From positions 28,512 to 92,511 of the forward strand of contig CAIVXG010000030.1 in NCBI GenBank assembly GCA_903909815.1: 64,000 nucleotides of DNA, read 5' to 3'. Source of the DNA: an uncultured beta proteobacterium (lineage in GTDB: Bacteria; Pseudomonadota; Gammaproteobacteria; Burkholderiales; Burkholderiaceae_C). A program made the position numbers and the translations under genes. A model generated the notes under the pieces. The model did no database searches. It was not told the origin of the DNA and worked only from the letters and a program-made list of their open reading frames with translations. Of the stretch, positions 31,433-40,502 are shown one piece after another; within the stretch, counting starts at the first letter, position 1, and each line of letters begins with the position of its first letter.

Positions 31433-32530
31433 CTAGGGCAGCGGTATCAGGATCTTGAAATCGGTGCGACCCGGCACGCTGTCGCATTCGATCAAACCAT
31501 GGTGTTGCTGCACAAAGGTCTGGGCCAGCGTCAGACCCAAACCCGAACCGCCTTCACGCCCCGATACCAGGGGATAAAAAATGCGGTCCTTGATGGAGTC
31601 CGGGACGCCGGGCCCGTTGTCTATGACATGCAATTCCAGTGCCAATCGATAGCGCTGTTTGCCAAACGTGGTCTGGCGCGCAATGCGGGTGCGAAAAATG
31701 AGCTCCGCCGTGTCTTGCGCGATGCGTTCGGCCAGCGCCTGGGCCGCGTTGTGCGCGATGTTGAGCAGCGCCTGAATCAACTGCTCGCGGTCGCCGCGAA
31801 ATTCGGGGATGGAGATGTCGTAGTCACGCCGCACCTTCAGCCCTTTGGGGAACTCGGCCAGAATCAGCGAGCGCACGCGCTCGCTGACCTCATGGATGTT
31901 CACGTCCCCCACCACGTGGGGGCGACGATGCGGTGCCAGCAACCGGTCCACCAGCGTCTGCAGTCGATCGGCCTCATGGATGATGACCTGCGTGTACTCC
32001 TTGAGTTCGCGCGAATCCATTTCCATTTCCAGCAACTGCGCCGCACCCCGAATCCCGCCCAGCGGATTCTTGATTTCATGCGCCAGATTGCGTATCAATT
32101 CCTTGTTGGTTTTGGCCTGCTCCAGTAAGCGCTCCTCGCGATCCTGGCGCGCCTGCTGCTCCAGCGGCAACAGTTCGATGATGACCTCACCTGGCAGATC
32201 GGACTGGGCCAACACCACGTGCACTGGCAGCGGCTCCTGGTTCAGACGATTCAGCCAGGCGTCGTAGCGCAACGCGGCAAACTCGTTGCTCCCGGCACCC
32301 GCCAACGCGTTCTGCAGCACCGCGGGCTCGGTGAAAAAGTTGCAAAAGGGGCTGCCCTGAATCGCGCGGCGCGAGCTGCCCAAGGCATCTTCCAGTGCGG
32401 CATTGGCAAACAGCACCAACCCGTCGTGACGCACCACCGCCACCAGCGTTGCCAGCAGGTCGAAGGCCTGGAAACGATGCGCCGGGCTGGCGTCGCTTGA
32501 GGGAGAAAGGGGCGCGCTCAAGGCTCTCAA
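31433..32530 (-). CDS. ntrB: Nitrogen regulation sensor histidine kinase NtrB
   Basis: A cytoplasmic kinase/phosphatase controlled by PII proteins and acting on NtrC. An N-terminal PAS-like domain (about 20-120) precedes the H box NLAHEIKNPLGGIRGAAQLL with phosphorylated His151, an N box at QALLNIAHNAAQAL, and the ATP-binding DNGPGVPD and GREGGSGLGLTLAQ segments. Length is 365 residues. The visible start is a TTG; a second TTG nine bases on has better spacing from AAAGGA, so the exact start is uncertain. Gap to ntrC is 39 bases. Confidence 0.95.
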   Translation of the reverse strand: MRALSAPLSPSSDASPAHRFQAFDLLATLVAVVRHDGLVLFANAALEDALGSSRRAIQGSPFCNFFTEPAVLQNALAGAGSNEFAALRYDAWLNRLNQEPLPVHVVLAQSDLPGEVIIELLPLEQQARQDREERLLEQAKTNKELIRNLAHEIKNPLGGIRGAAQLLEMEMDSRELKEYTQVIIHEADRLQTLVDRLLAPHRRPHVVGDVNIHEVSERVRSLILAEFPKGLKVRRDYDISIPEFRGDREQLIQALLNIAHNAAQALAERIAQDTAELIFRTRIARQTTFGKQRYRLALELHVIDNGPGVPDSIKDRIFYPLVSGREGGSGLGLTLAQTFVQQHHGLIECDSVPGRTDFKILIPLP

Positions 32531-32645
32531 TCCTTTGGGGATATGGGGTTCAGACGCCCGTTTCTATGCAGCGCACAGCGCCGCACCCGGTCGGCGAATT
32601 GAAGATTCGGAAAATTTGGACTCTGGCCCGAAACACCCTGATCCA

Positions 32646-33122
32646 TCAATTATTCGCTGGCAGGCGGGATATCTCGCGCGTGAGGCCATCGATATCGCTT
32701 CGTGCACGCTCGATGTTGGCCTTGAGTTCGGATACGCGATCCTGGTACTTCTGATAATTGCGTCCCTCGTCACCACGCTTTTCCGGCTCGCCGTTGTTGT
32801 AATCCTTGCCGAGTTCATCCAAGCGCGCTTGGGTCTTTTTCAGTTCCGACTCCAGGATGGAGCGCGAATCGTTGTCGCGCTGGCGCTGGGCCTCAGCCGG
32901 CGCACTGGCACCGGGGCGGGCATTGCTGGGCGCCTTGGGCGCGGGTTTGGCGCTTTGCAACACGGTCACATTGCCGCCGGTGACCAGTTTGCAGTTCTTC
33001 ATCTGCTCTGCGGTCGCGGTATTGGTGTATTCGTTGCCGCAACGGTAAATCGCGCTGTCCTGGGCTGCGGCAGGATCGAGCGAGGCAAACCCACATAGCA
33101 GGGTGAGGAGAACTTTTTTCAT
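32646..33122 (-). CDS. Small secreted protein with DUF4124-like N terminus and coiled coil
   Basis: A 158-residue protein with a signal peptide (MKKVLLTLLCGFASLDPAAA), a short cysteine-containing domain (SAIYRCGNEYTNTATAEQMKNCKLV, two Cys) and then a Pro/Ala linker and a charged coiled coil (RSILESELKKTQARLDELGKDY ... RVSELKANIERARSDIDGL). This resembles DUF4124-type periplasmic proteins. The ATG at 33122 is chosen because it directly gives the signal peptide. It lies between glnA and ntrB in the same direction, a position often held by such a protein in Burkholderiales. Its function is unknown. Confidence 0.78.
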   Translation of the reverse strand: MKKVLLTLLCGFASLDPAAAQDSAIYRCGNEYTNTATAEQMKNCKLVTGGNVTVLQSAKPAPKAPSNARPGASAPAEAQRQRDNDSRSILESELKKTQARLDELGKDYNNGEPEKRGDEGRNYQKYQDRVSELKANIERARSDIDGLTREISRLPANN

Positions 33123-33178
33123 GGGGTAAGTATGTCTCAATCCCAGGCAAAAACAAAACTGCAGCTCAGAATCCAACG

Positions 33179-33202
33179 AAAAAAGGACGGCACGTGCCGT
33201 CC
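33179..33202 (-). terminator. Rho-independent terminator of glnA
   Basis: GGACGGCACGTGCCGTCC is a perfect 18-base palindrome, which in the minus-strand transcript is followed by six U residues. It lies 35 bases after the glnA stop and before the small secreted-protein gene, so glnA can be transcribed separately from ntrBC. Confidence 0.9.
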
Positions 33203-33236
33203 CTTTAGCTCACTGAAATCGTGCCGCAAGGCAGAT

Positions 33237-34652
33237 TTACAGCGAGTAGTACATGTCGAACTCGATCGGGTGCGTGGCCATGCGCAAGCGCGTGACTTCG
33301 GTCATCTTGAGTTCAATGTAGGCGTCGATCATGCTGTCGGTGAAGACACCGCCCTTGGTCAGGAAGCTGCGTCCTGCGTCCAGATGGTCCAGCGCCTGAT
33401 CCAGGCTGTGGCACACGGTCGGCACTTTCGCGTCTTCTTCGGGAGGCAGATGGTACAGATCCTTGGAGGCGGCTTCGCCCGGGTGAATCTTGTTCTCCAC
33501 GCCATCCAGACCGGCCATCATCAAGGCGGCAAAACCCAGGTAAGGGTTCATCAGTGGATCGGGGAAACGCGCTTCGATGCGGCGACCCTTGGGGTTCGCC
33601 ACGTAGGGAATGCGGATCGAGGCCGAGCGGTTCTTGGCCGAGTAAGCCAGCTTCACCGGGGCTTCGTAGCCCGGAACCAGACGCTTGTAGCTGTTGGTGC
33701 CGGGATTGGTGATCGCATTCAGCGCACGGGCGTGCTTGATGATGCCGCCGATGTAGTACAGGGCGAAATCGGACAGACCGGCGTAGCCGTCACCGGCAAA
33801 CAGATTCTTGCCGTCTTTCCAGATCGACTGGTGCACGTGCATGCCAGACCCGTTGTCGCCAACGATGGGCTTGGGCATGAAGGTCGCGGTCTTGCCATAG
33901 GCATTGGCCACGTTTTGCACCACGTACTTGAGGATTTGCGTCCAGTCAGCGCGCTCGACCAGGGTCGAAAAACGCGTACCGATTTCATTCTGACCGGCAC
34001 CCGCCACTTCGTGGTGGAACACTTCAACCGGAATGCCCAGGGATTCCAGAATCAGCGACATTTCGGCGCGCATATCCTGCGTGCTGTCCACGGGAGGCAC
34101 GGGGAAATAGCCACCCTTGACGGTGGGACGGTGGCCGCGATTGCCGCCTTCGAGCTTCTTGCCCGAATTCCAGGGCGCTTCGTATTCGTCGATCTTGAAG
34201 AAGGTGCCCGACATGTCGGTATTCCAGCGCACGTCGTCAAAGATGAAAAACTCGGGTTCAGGTCCGAAGTAGGCGGTGTCGCCGATGCCAGACGCCTTCA
34301 AATAGGCTTCGGCACGCTTGGCGATGGAACGCGGATCGCGGTCGTAGGCCTTGCCGTCGCTGGGCTCGATCACGTCGCAGCTCATGAACAGCGTGGTCTC
34401 TTCAAAGAAGGGGTCCAGGTTGGCGGTATTGGGGTCGGGCATCAACTGCATGTCCGAGGCTTCAATGCCCTTCCAGCCAGCCACCGACGAGCCGTCAAAG
34501 GCGTGTCCCGAAACGAACTTGTCTTCGTCAAAGTGCGAAACCGGAACGGTCACGTGCTGCTCTTTGCCACGCGTATCGGTGAAGCGGAAGTCAACAAACT
34601 TGACTTCGTTTTCTTTCACCATCTTCATCACGTCTGCGACGGTCTTGGCCAT
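33237..34652 (-). CDS. glnA: Glutamine synthetase type I
   Basis: This dodecameric enzyme makes glutamine from glutamate, ammonia and ATP. Seen: the beta-grasp N-terminal domain ([19 protein letters not shown]), [19 protein letters not shown] with metal-binding Glu, [13 protein letters not shown], the [10 protein letters not shown] segment, [17 protein letters not shown], and [10 protein letters not shown] with the adenylylatable Tyr. Length is 471 residues from the ATG at 34652, which has AGGAG nine bases upstream; an in-frame extension of 19 codons is rejected. A sigma-54 promoter and NtrC site lie upstream. Confidence 0.98.
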   Translation of the reverse strand: MAKTVADVMKMVKENEVKFVDFRFTDTRGKEQHVTVPVSHFDEDKFVSGHAFDGSSVAGWKGIEASDMQLMPDPNTANLDPFFEETTLFMSCDVIEPSDGKAYDRDPRSIAKRAEAYLKASGIGDTAYFGPEPEFFIFDDVRWNTDMSGTFFKIDEYEAPWNSGKKLEGGNRGHRPTVKGGYFPVPPVDSTQDMRAEMSLILESLGIPVEVFHHEVAGAGQNEIGTRFSTLVERADWTQILKYVVQNVANAYGKTATFMPKPIVGDNGSGMHVHQSIWKDGKNLFAGDGYAGLSDFALYYIGGIIKHARALNAITNPGTNSYKRLVPGYEAPVKLAYSAKNRSASIRIPYVANPKGRRIEARFPDPLMNPYLGFAALMMAGLDGVENKIHPGEAASKDLYHLPPEEDAKVPTVCHSLDQALDHLDAGRSFLTKGGVFTDSMIDAYIELKMTEVTRLRMATHPIEFDMYYSL

Positions 34653-34704
34653 CAAATACTCCTGGTTAAATGAAACTGATTGATAAATGCTCGGAAACGA
34701 AGAA

Positions 34705-34720
34705 CGCATGATTTATGCCA
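34705..34720 (-). promoter_or_regulatory. Sigma-54 promoter of glnA
   Basis: On the minus strand the sequence TGGCATAAATCATGCG matches the -24/-12 pattern TGGCAC-N5-TTGCA, with the key GG and GC doublets ten bases apart. The expected transcription start would be about ten bases downstream, giving a leader of about 40 bases to the glnA ATG. The presence of NtrC-type sites further upstream supports the call. Confidence 0.75.
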
Positions 34721-34882
34721 ATGCCAACTTTCACGTTAACGGCGCCCGGCTTTCCCGAAATGCCCCGTATTTTGCCCTGAGTTGCTCATGTTTCTGGCCG
34801 TTTTCAGCATGCCAGGACAGAAAAATACGATTCCACATTCAAGCCAACGCACCAAAATAAGGCGCTGTAATTTGCATTTACT

Positions 34883-34899
34883 TGCATCATCTTGGTGCA
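34883..34899. promoter_or_regulatory. NtrC binding site upstream of glnA
   Basis: TGCATCATCTTGGTGCA differs by one base from the perfect inverted repeat TGCACCA-N3-TGGTGCA known for NtrC enhancers. It lies about 175 bases upstream of the -24/-12 promoter. A weaker copy (GCACCAATTCGGGGC, 34911-34925) overlaps the end of the neighbouring CinA-type gene, so two NtrC dimers may bind side by side. Confidence 0.75.
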
Positions 34900-34905
34900 A
34901 TGTCG

Positions 34906-35760
34906 TCAACGCACCAATTCGGGGCCAAGCTTGGCATTTTGCGTCGCCAAGCCAGCCAGCAAGGCGGCGTAAGCCGCAACGGTCAAAGCGGGTGCGCCCT
35001 TGACCCCGAGCTCGATGTGCCGGCCGTGCAGCGGGTGGTCCACGCTGGGCAGACTGAAGATGCGCACACCGGGATGCTTGGCCTCGATCGCCTCCATCAG
35101 CGGCGTCAGCGCGGCTTCCATGGCGCCATAAACGATGATCGAACGCTCCACGTAAGCCTTGGGCTGAAATAGATGGGCGTAGTAGCTGTCGAGCACCCAT
35201 TCCATCATGGGCCAGGCCATCACCGGAAAGCCGGGGACGAAGTGCACGCCGCCGCCATGCCCGCCCGCGCAGGAGAAGCCGGCTATTCGGTTGTAGGGAT
35301 TGGGGATGATCGTGGCGCCTTCGGGGAATACGCCCATGTTCATTCGATGCCGGTTGTCGTCGCGCTCGGGCTCGTAGGGAACGCCCTTTTCCAATGCCAA
35401 CTCCTGCATGCGTTGGCGGATCAGCGCGGCAGCCTCGGGATGGAGTTGCAGCGGCCGCCCCAAGGCGAGCGCGGCGCATTGACGCGTATGGTCATCGGGC
35501 GTGGCGCCGATGCCTCCGCACGAAAACACCACCTCGCCCGATTCAAACGCCCGTTGGAGCGTGGTTGTGATGCGCGCCGGGGAGTCACCCACATAGTCGG
35601 CGAACTCGGGCTGCAGCCCGCGTGCCGCCAGCAATTCAATGAACTTGGGCAGGTGCTTGTCGGCGCGTTTGCCCGAGAGGATCTCGTCGCCGATGATGAT
35701 GATGCCAACGCGCAGTGGCGTCTCATGGGGCTGATATGGGGGCTTGTGCTGTAGGTTCAT
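34906..35760 (-). CDS. CinA N-terminal type (molybdopterin-binding fold) protein
   Basis: A 284-residue protein with the MoCF/CinA N-terminal domain: VGIIIIGDEILSGKRADKHL near the start and VVFSCGGIGATPDDHTRQ, the usual GGxGPTxDDxT motif with Ala in place of Pro. In CinA proteins this domain acts as an ADP-ribose pyrophosphatase. The C-terminal PncC amidase domain of full CinA is missing, as in other short stand-alone forms. The ATG at 35760 overlaps the end of the EI24 gene by 38 bases, so both are probably translated from one message. The exact reaction here is unproven. Confidence 0.85.
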   Translation of the reverse strand: MNLQHKPPYQPHETPLRVGIIIIGDEILSGKRADKHLPKFIELLAARGLQPEFADYVGDSPARITTTLQRAFESGEVVFSCGGIGATPDDHTRQCAALALGRPLQLHPEAAALIRQRMQELALEKGVPYEPERDDNRHRMNMGVFPEGATIIPNPYNRIAGFSCAGGHGGGVHFVPGFPVMAWPMMEWVLDSYYAHLFQPKAYVERSIIVYGAMEAALTPLMEAIEAKHPGVRIFSLPSVDHPLHGRHIELGVKGAPALTVAAYAALLAGLATQNAKLGPELVR

Positions 35761-36622
35761 GCGGCAGGAATGGTGTGGAACAATCGGCCCCGGGCGCATC
35801 GATCACGCCACCATCTGGCGTTGCCGGCGAGTGAGCGCGCAGCAACTGCAACGCGGCCAGGCAGTAGTGCGTGAACCACAGGGAGGAAAAGGCAAAGATG
35901 AAGGTGTAGATCCAGATCGCCAGTGGCAGCAAGGGCACAAAGTAGACCGCGAACATGGCACCCGACGCCCACACCAGACTGGGCGCGGCGCTCAGTGTGC
36001 CGGTGACCCAACCCATGGTCAACAGCGACACGCGGTGGCGACGAAAAATCTCCCGACGTTCGTTCGGACTGGCATGGACGCAGAGCGCATCAAACGCCAT
36101 GACACGGTAGCTGAGCCAGCCCCAGATCAGGGGCGGAAGCACCAGGATCAGTGGCGGCACGAGCCATAAGGGGGCAGATACCACCATCGCCAACGCCGCC
36201 ATGGCCGCAGAACCCATGGTCCACAGCAATGCAGCAAACCATGAGGTAGTAGCGCAGCGTTCCAGCGTCGAAAAACGGCGCTGGGCGACCAGCGACACGA
36301 TCGCGGGGGTCATCATGAACGCCACCACCAGCACCGACAGCATGACGATAACCGGCGTAGCGGCGAAGATCAGGAGCAGCGGCGCCACCACGGTCTTAAG
36401 TCCGCCCAGATGCAGTCTTTCAAGCCAGTGCCAGATCGATTGCAGCAACTGCGAGGCCTCCAACACTGCGCGCACCCCATCCATGGCGGGCTCCCAAAAG
36501 AAGTACCCCAAACCCAACCACAGAGCCACCATCAGCAGCAGCGGCAACAGCGACAGCAACATCACGCGCGGGTGCAGGCAGTAAGCCAGTGCGCGCCAGA
36601 AGGAGTCCAGAATCATGCTCAT
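35723..36622 (-). CDS. EI24 domain (CysZ-like) membrane protein
   Basis: An inner-membrane protein of 299 residues. It begins MSMILDSFWRALAYCLHPRV and has four to six hydrophobic segments (VMLLSLLPLLLMVALWLGLGY, LLLIFAATPVIVMLSVLVVAF, AMAALAMVVSAPLWLVPPLIL, FAVYFVPLLPLAIWIYTFIF). The GYFFWEPAMDG and WLSYRVMAFDAL segments are typical of the EI24/CysZ family. Known members include the sulfate transporter CysZ; most Burkholderiales copies are uncharacterised. It lies upstream of and overlapping the CinA-type gene. Confidence 0.85.
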   Translation of the reverse strand: MSMILDSFWRALAYCLHPRVMLLSLLPLLLMVALWLGLGYFFWEPAMDGVRAVLEASQLLQSIWHWLERLHLGGLKTVVAPLLLIFAATPVIVMLSVLVVAFMMTPAIVSLVAQRRFSTLERCATTSWFAALLWTMGSAAMAALAMVVSAPLWLVPPLILVLPPLIWGWLSYRVMAFDALCVHASPNERREIFRRHRVSLLTMGWVTGTLSAAPSLVWASGAMFAVYFVPLLPLAIWIYTFIFAFSSLWFTHYCLAALQLLRAHSPATPDGGVIDAPGADCSTPFLPHEPTAQAPISAP

Positions 36623-36658
36623 GCGCCCAAGGATAACGTGCGCTCGTCAACCCTCATG

Positions 36659-37411
36659 TCAAGTCGCCCGATACCCTACGGCTTCCAGGTCCGCAGCGCC
36701 CAGCCAGCGCCACTGCCCCGGCGCCAAATCGGCCGGCAGCGCCAGTGAGCCGATCTGCGACCGATGCAGTCCCTCGACCCGGTTGCCCACCGCTGCGAGC
36801 ATGCGCTTGACCTGGTGGTATTTGCCCTCGGTCAGGGTGAGGCGCAGGTGGTGCTCAGCGACGGCTTCACAGGCCGCAGCGAGCACGGGTTTCGGGTCAT
36901 CGTCCAGCACCACGCCGTCCAGCAGCTTTTGCACCTGGCGCGCATCCAGTGCATGCTTGGTCGTGACCTCGTATACCTTGGGCACGTGATGGCGTGGTGA
37001 GTTCAACCGATGGATGAACTTGCCGTCGTCCGTCAGCAGCAGCAAGCCGGTTGTGTCCTGGTCCAGTCGGCCCACCGCCTGCACGCCCTGCACCGGACCT
37101 TTTTGCGGGCGCTGGCGCAGCGGTGCGCTCAGCAAGGTATAGATCGCCGGATAGGTCGACGGCATTTGCGAGCACTCAGTTCCTGCTGGCTTGTGCAGCA
37201 TCAGGTAGGCGAATTCGTGATACTCCCAGGGCACGCCCTGCACCGTAAAGCGCAGGCCCGGCGCCACCACCTCGGCGGCGGCATCGGTGACGGTGACAGG
37301 GTCACCGGTGGACGCATCTGGATAGACCTGAACCCGTCCCTGCTGGATCAGGCCTGCGCAAACCCGGCGTGTGCCAAAACCCTGGCTGTAAAGTACTTCT
37401 TGCAGTTGCAT
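36659..37411 (-). CDS. RsuA/RluE-family pseudouridine synthase
   Basis: The enzyme isomerises uridine to pseudouridine in rRNA. A short N-terminal S4-like region (QEVLYSQGFGTRRVCAGLIQQGRVQV) precedes the catalytic domain with AVGRLDQDTTGLLLLTDDG, where the Asp of GRLDQDT is the nucleophile, and LTEGKYHQVKRMLAAVGN, characteristic of RsuA-type enzymes acting on 16S or 23S sites. Length is 250 residues from the ATG at 37411. It is the last gene before the sugar locus, 30 bases from the end of the GH30 gene. Whether it modifies 16S or 23S rRNA cannot be told by eye. Confidence 0.88.
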   Translation of the reverse strand: MQLQEVLYSQGFGTRRVCAGLIQQGRVQVYPDASTGDPVTVTDAAAEVVAPGLRFTVQGVPWEYHEFAYLMLHKPAGTECSQMPSTYPAIYTLLSAPLRQRPQKGPVQGVQAVGRLDQDTTGLLLLTDDGKFIHRLNSPRHHVPKVYEVTTKHALDARQVQKLLDGVVLDDDPKPVLAAACEAVAEHHLRLTLTEGKYHQVKRMLAAVGNRVEGLHRSQIGSLALPADLAPGQWRWLGAADLEAVGYRAT

Positions 37412-37441
37412 GGCGCTATTGTCATCGCAAGCGCACACGTT

Positions 37442-38929
37442 TCAATCGGGCGCGTTCCAGACGAAGGTCACGACGCTGGCGCCGGGCATCTGGTGTTCGA
37501 AACTGCGGCCACCCATGCTCACGGAAAACTGGCGCGAGTTGGCGGCCATATTCGCCACGATCAGCACGATCGAGTGGTCGTCGGCATTCTGGAAAGCCAC
37601 GCTATCCAGGCGTCCCTCACCCGAACTGGATGCGATGCGGTGCGCTCCGGGCCGCACAAAGCGGCTGGCATGCGCCAGCGCGTAGTAGTCAAAATTGCGC
37701 GTCACCTCGCCGGTCTTGGAGTTGATGGTGACGACGCCGCGGCAATCGTTGCAGCCCCCCAAGTGCGGCCCGTGGTTCTCATCCAACGCCAGGTTCCACA
37801 GCAGCACACCCTTGGCCCAGTTGCGGGTGGTGCCGATGACCAGATAGCGCATGAACCACGGCAGCGTCTCGCGCCAGTGCGGCTTCCACTCGCCGCCAGA
37901 ACATTCCGTGAAATAGGCGTCCTTGTCCGGATAGGCGTCGTGCACCCGAGACTGAGCGGCCACATCGTCGCTCATGTAGCAATGCCAGGCGACACCGGAC
38001 ACGAACGCCCTCGCCTTCGGGTCGGCCAGCACGTCCAGCGGCGACTGGGGGTCGATCCAGTTGTGGTCCCAGTCGAGGATGCGCACCGGCTTGGCACGTT
38101 GCGCCAGCACCGGGCCCAAGTGGCCACTGATGAATTGGGCGCGGCTCATGGCATCGACGCGCATGCCGGGGTAGTCGCCCGGTTCGTCGTTCGGTTCGTT
38201 CTGCAGTGTCAGCGCAAACAGTGGCAAACCTTCGGCCTCCATGGCGTCGGAGAACTTTCCCAGATACCGCGCAAACGCGTCGTAGGCCTGCGGCCGCAGC
38301 CGCCCCTGGATCAGGCTGTCACTGGTCTTCATCCAGCCCGGAGCGCTCCAAGGCGAAGCCATGAGTTTGAGTTGGGGATTGATCGCCAGCGCGCTCTTGA
38401 CCACGGGCAGCACGTCGGCGCGCATCGGATCGATGGAAAAATGAGTCAGCGTTTCATCGGTCTGGCCCTTGGGCACATCGTCCAGGGAATAGTGCTTCAT
38501 CGAAAAATCGGACGCGCCGATCGTCAGGCGCGTGAAGCTCAATCCCAGGCCAGGCGACTTGCCAAAAAGCTCCTGCATCAACCCCTGGCGCTGCGCCGCG
38601 CCCATGCGGTTCTGGATCAACCAGGCCGACGCGTCGGTGATGCTCGCGCCAAAACCCACCACCTCCTGGTAGCGCCGGCTCGCATCCACCGTGATGTCCA
38701 GCGGCAAAGGCGCCTTGTTGCCAAACGAAATGCCAGCCACCGGCGACAGCAGCTTGCTCTGATCGGTCCAGGTTTCCCAGGCCTGAACCGCAGTGACCGA
38801 GGGCGCGTTCGCGGCGGGCGAGACCTGAGCCAAGACGCTAGTGCTTAGAACCAGTGCCAGCATGGCGCACAGTCCGCGTCGATTTCGCAATTGAACCATC
38901 CCTGAATATTCCTTCCAAACGACTGACAT
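37442..38929 (-). CDS. Secreted glycoside hydrolase family 30 enzyme
   Basis: A GH30 (beta/alpha)8 hydrolase of the glucosylceramidase / endo-beta-1,6-glucanase group. A signal peptide precedes the catalytic domain (hydrophobic LCAMLALVLSTSVLAQ). The fold starts at VVGFGASITDASAWLI, with SPWSAPGWMKTS typical of the family. Predicted acid/base is Glu245 in TLQNEPNDEP and nucleophile Glu342 in YFTECSGGEW. The 495-residue length suits a GH30 with its beta side domain. The ATG at 38929 follows AGAGGAG by four bases, the best start. It starts 24 bases after the first halogenase gene, so it belongs to the same transcript. Beta-1,6-glucan or beta-glucoside substrates are likely but not proven. Confidence 0.9.
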   Translation of the reverse strand: MSVVWKEYSGMVQLRNRRGLCAMLALVLSTSVLAQVSPAANAPSVTAVQAWETWTDQSKLLSPVAGISFGNKAPLPLDITVDASRRYQEVVGFGASITDASAWLIQNRMGAAQRQGLMQELFGKSPGLGLSFTRLTIGASDFSMKHYSLDDVPKGQTDETLTHFSIDPMRADVLPVVKSALAINPQLKLMASPWSAPGWMKTSDSLIQGRLRPQAYDAFARYLGKFSDAMEAEGLPLFALTLQNEPNDEPGDYPGMRVDAMSRAQFISGHLGPVLAQRAKPVRILDWDHNWIDPQSPLDVLADPKARAFVSGVAWHCYMSDDVAAQSRVHDAYPDKDAYFTECSGGEWKPHWRETLPWFMRYLVIGTTRNWAKGVLLWNLALDENHGPHLGGCNDCRGVVTINSKTGEVTRNFDYYALAHASRFVRPGAHRIASSSGEGRLDSVAFQNADDHSIVLIVANMAANSRQFSVSMGGRSFEHQMPGASVVTFVWNAPD

Positions 38930-38952
38930 GAAACTCCTCTTTCGCGCGATGC

Positions 38953-40470
38953 CTAAAGCATCGAAGTCGCGGCGCAGAACTTTGCGATGTACTCTTCCTG
39001 CGTCGGCATGAAGTCCACGCACTTCCTCACCACGTTTTCGATATCGAGCAGATACGCCTTGATCTCTTCCGGGCTGCGCGCGTCCACCAGAGGGTGGTAA
39101 CTCCTGGGCCGCAGGCCCTGGCCATGCATCACCTGCAGCCAGCTCATTTCAGCGAACAACTCATTGTTCTCCCGATAGACGTGTCCGCCGTTGCAAAACA
39201 AGTCGATTTTGTGCTGCAATGTCGCCGGGATGGACATGTCCCGGCAGTGGTTCCAGAACGGCGAATCGTCGCGCTCTGTGGCCTTGTAATGCAGCACAAT
39301 GAAGTCGCGAATGCGCTCATACTCAAATTGAGTTTGTGCGTTGTACTCATCGCGATCGACCGCGCTGAATTCTGCGTTGGGAAACATGGCGATCAGCCGC
39401 GCAATCGCAGTCTGGATTAGATGGATGTTGGTCGACTCGATCGGCTCGAAAAAGCCGCTGGAAAGACCGATGGCGACACAATTCTTGGTCCAGGTCTGGC
39501 GCCGCCGCCCAGGAACAAACGGGATGTAGCGCGGCTCGGCCAGCGCTTTGCCGTCAAGATTGTTCATCAGTATCGAGGTGGCTTCATCCTGCCCCATGAA
39601 GCGGCTGGAATAGACGTGGCCGTTGCCGATGCGGTGCTGCAATGGAATTCGCCACTGCCAGCCGGCCGAATGCGCAGTGGAGCGGGTGTATGGCAGCAAG
39701 GGGCTCACCGACTCGCAGGGCACGGCGATGGCGCGGTCGCAGGGCAGCCAATGCGACCAGTCCTCGTACTCGCAGCCCAAAGCCTGGCCGATCAGCAGCG
39801 CGCGGATGCCGGAGCAGTCGAGGAACAGTTCGCCTTGAATCTTCTCGCCGCTTTCCAGCAGCACCGATTCAATGAAGCCGTCGCCATGGCGCAGCAACGT
39901 GTTGACGATCCGGCCTTCGGTGCGCCGAACGCCCCGTTTTTCGGCGAAAGCCCTCAAGTATTTCGCATAAAGACCGGCGTCGAAATGAAAGGCATGAGTG
40001 ATACCAGCCAGAGGCGAGTTGGGAATGTCCGTCGGCGCACGCATGAACTTGCCGTTGACCGACGCCATCGCGTTGATGGCATATTTTCCGAACGCGCTGG
40101 CTAGACCCAGCTCGCGCATCTTCTGCCAGTAATGAAAGAAGCCCACAACGCCAAGATCCTGTCCGACGCGCCCAAAGCCGTGCATGTAGCGTTCGCCAAT
40201 CCTGTTCCAGTTGACGAACTCGATCCCCATCTTGAACGTTCCCTGCGTATGCCGCAGGAAATCATCCTCATCTATTTCGAGCGCGCGATTGAAGTTGCGG
40301 ATATTGGGAATCGTGGCCTCGCCCACGCCGATGCTGGCAATCTCGTCCGATTCGATCAGGCGAATATTCGCGGCCGCGCCCATCACCTTGGACAGTGCAG
40401 CGGCGGCCATCCAGCCGGCGGTGCCGCCGCCAACGATGACAACGTTCTTGATGGGGGCAGCCATGGCCAT
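38953..40470 (-). CDS. Flavin-dependent tryptophan halogenase family protein (copy 1)
   Basis: A 505-residue FAD-dependent halogenase-like protein. Seen: the GGGTAGW dinucleotide-binding motif near residue 14, GVGEATIP, the active-site lysine (K80) in QGTFKMGIEF, aligned with Lys79 of PrnA/RebH, the WxWxIP signature in AGWQWRIPLQH near residue 270, and the GFFEPIESTN segment that holds the conserved active-site Glu. All key residues seem present, so it may be catalytic. The gene has a GGAGG site before its ATG. It lies between the transporter ATPase (32 bases) and GH30. Substrate unknown; homologues in TonB-receptor loci of other proteobacteria are generally uncharacterised, and a few accept indole-like substrates. 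Confidence 0.92.
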   Translation of the reverse strand: MAMAAPIKNVVIVGGGTAGWMAAAALSKVMGAAANIRLIESDEIASIGVGEATIPNIRNFNRALEIDEDDFLRHTQGTFKMGIEFVNWNRIGERYMHGFGRVGQDLGVVGFFHYWQKMRELGLASAFGKYAINAMASVNGKFMRAPTDIPNSPLAGITHAFHFDAGLYAKYLRAFAEKRGVRRTEGRIVNTLLRHGDGFIESVLLESGEKIQGELFLDCSGIRALLIGQALGCEYEDWSHWLPCDRAIAVPCESVSPLLPYTRSTAHSAGWQWRIPLQHRIGNGHVYSSRFMGQDEATSILMNNLDGKALAEPRYIPFVPGRRRQTWTKNCVAIGLSSGFFEPIESTNIHLIQTAIARLIAMFPNAEFSAVDRDEYNAQTQFEYERIRDFIVLHYKATERDDSPFWNHCRDMSIPATLQHKIDLFCNGGHVYRENNELFAEMSWLQVMHGQGLRPRSYHPLVDARSPEEIKAYLLDIENVVRKCVDFMPTQEEYIAKFCAATSML

Positions 40471-40502
40471 AATATCCTCCGAAATGATCGACCCAGGGGA
40501 TC

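Noticed and set aside
29531..32128. Long plus-strand frame opposite ntrC and ntrB
   Set aside because: Antisense to two well-conserved genes, starts inside REP repeats, no recognisable domain.
33132..34673. Long plus-strand frame opposite glnA
   Set aside because: Antisense shadow of glutamine synthetase with no family signature.
34849..34865. A further NtrC-like repeat GCACC-N7-GGCGC before glnA
   Set aside because: The spacing between half-sites is two bases too long and one half-site has a mismatch at a key position.
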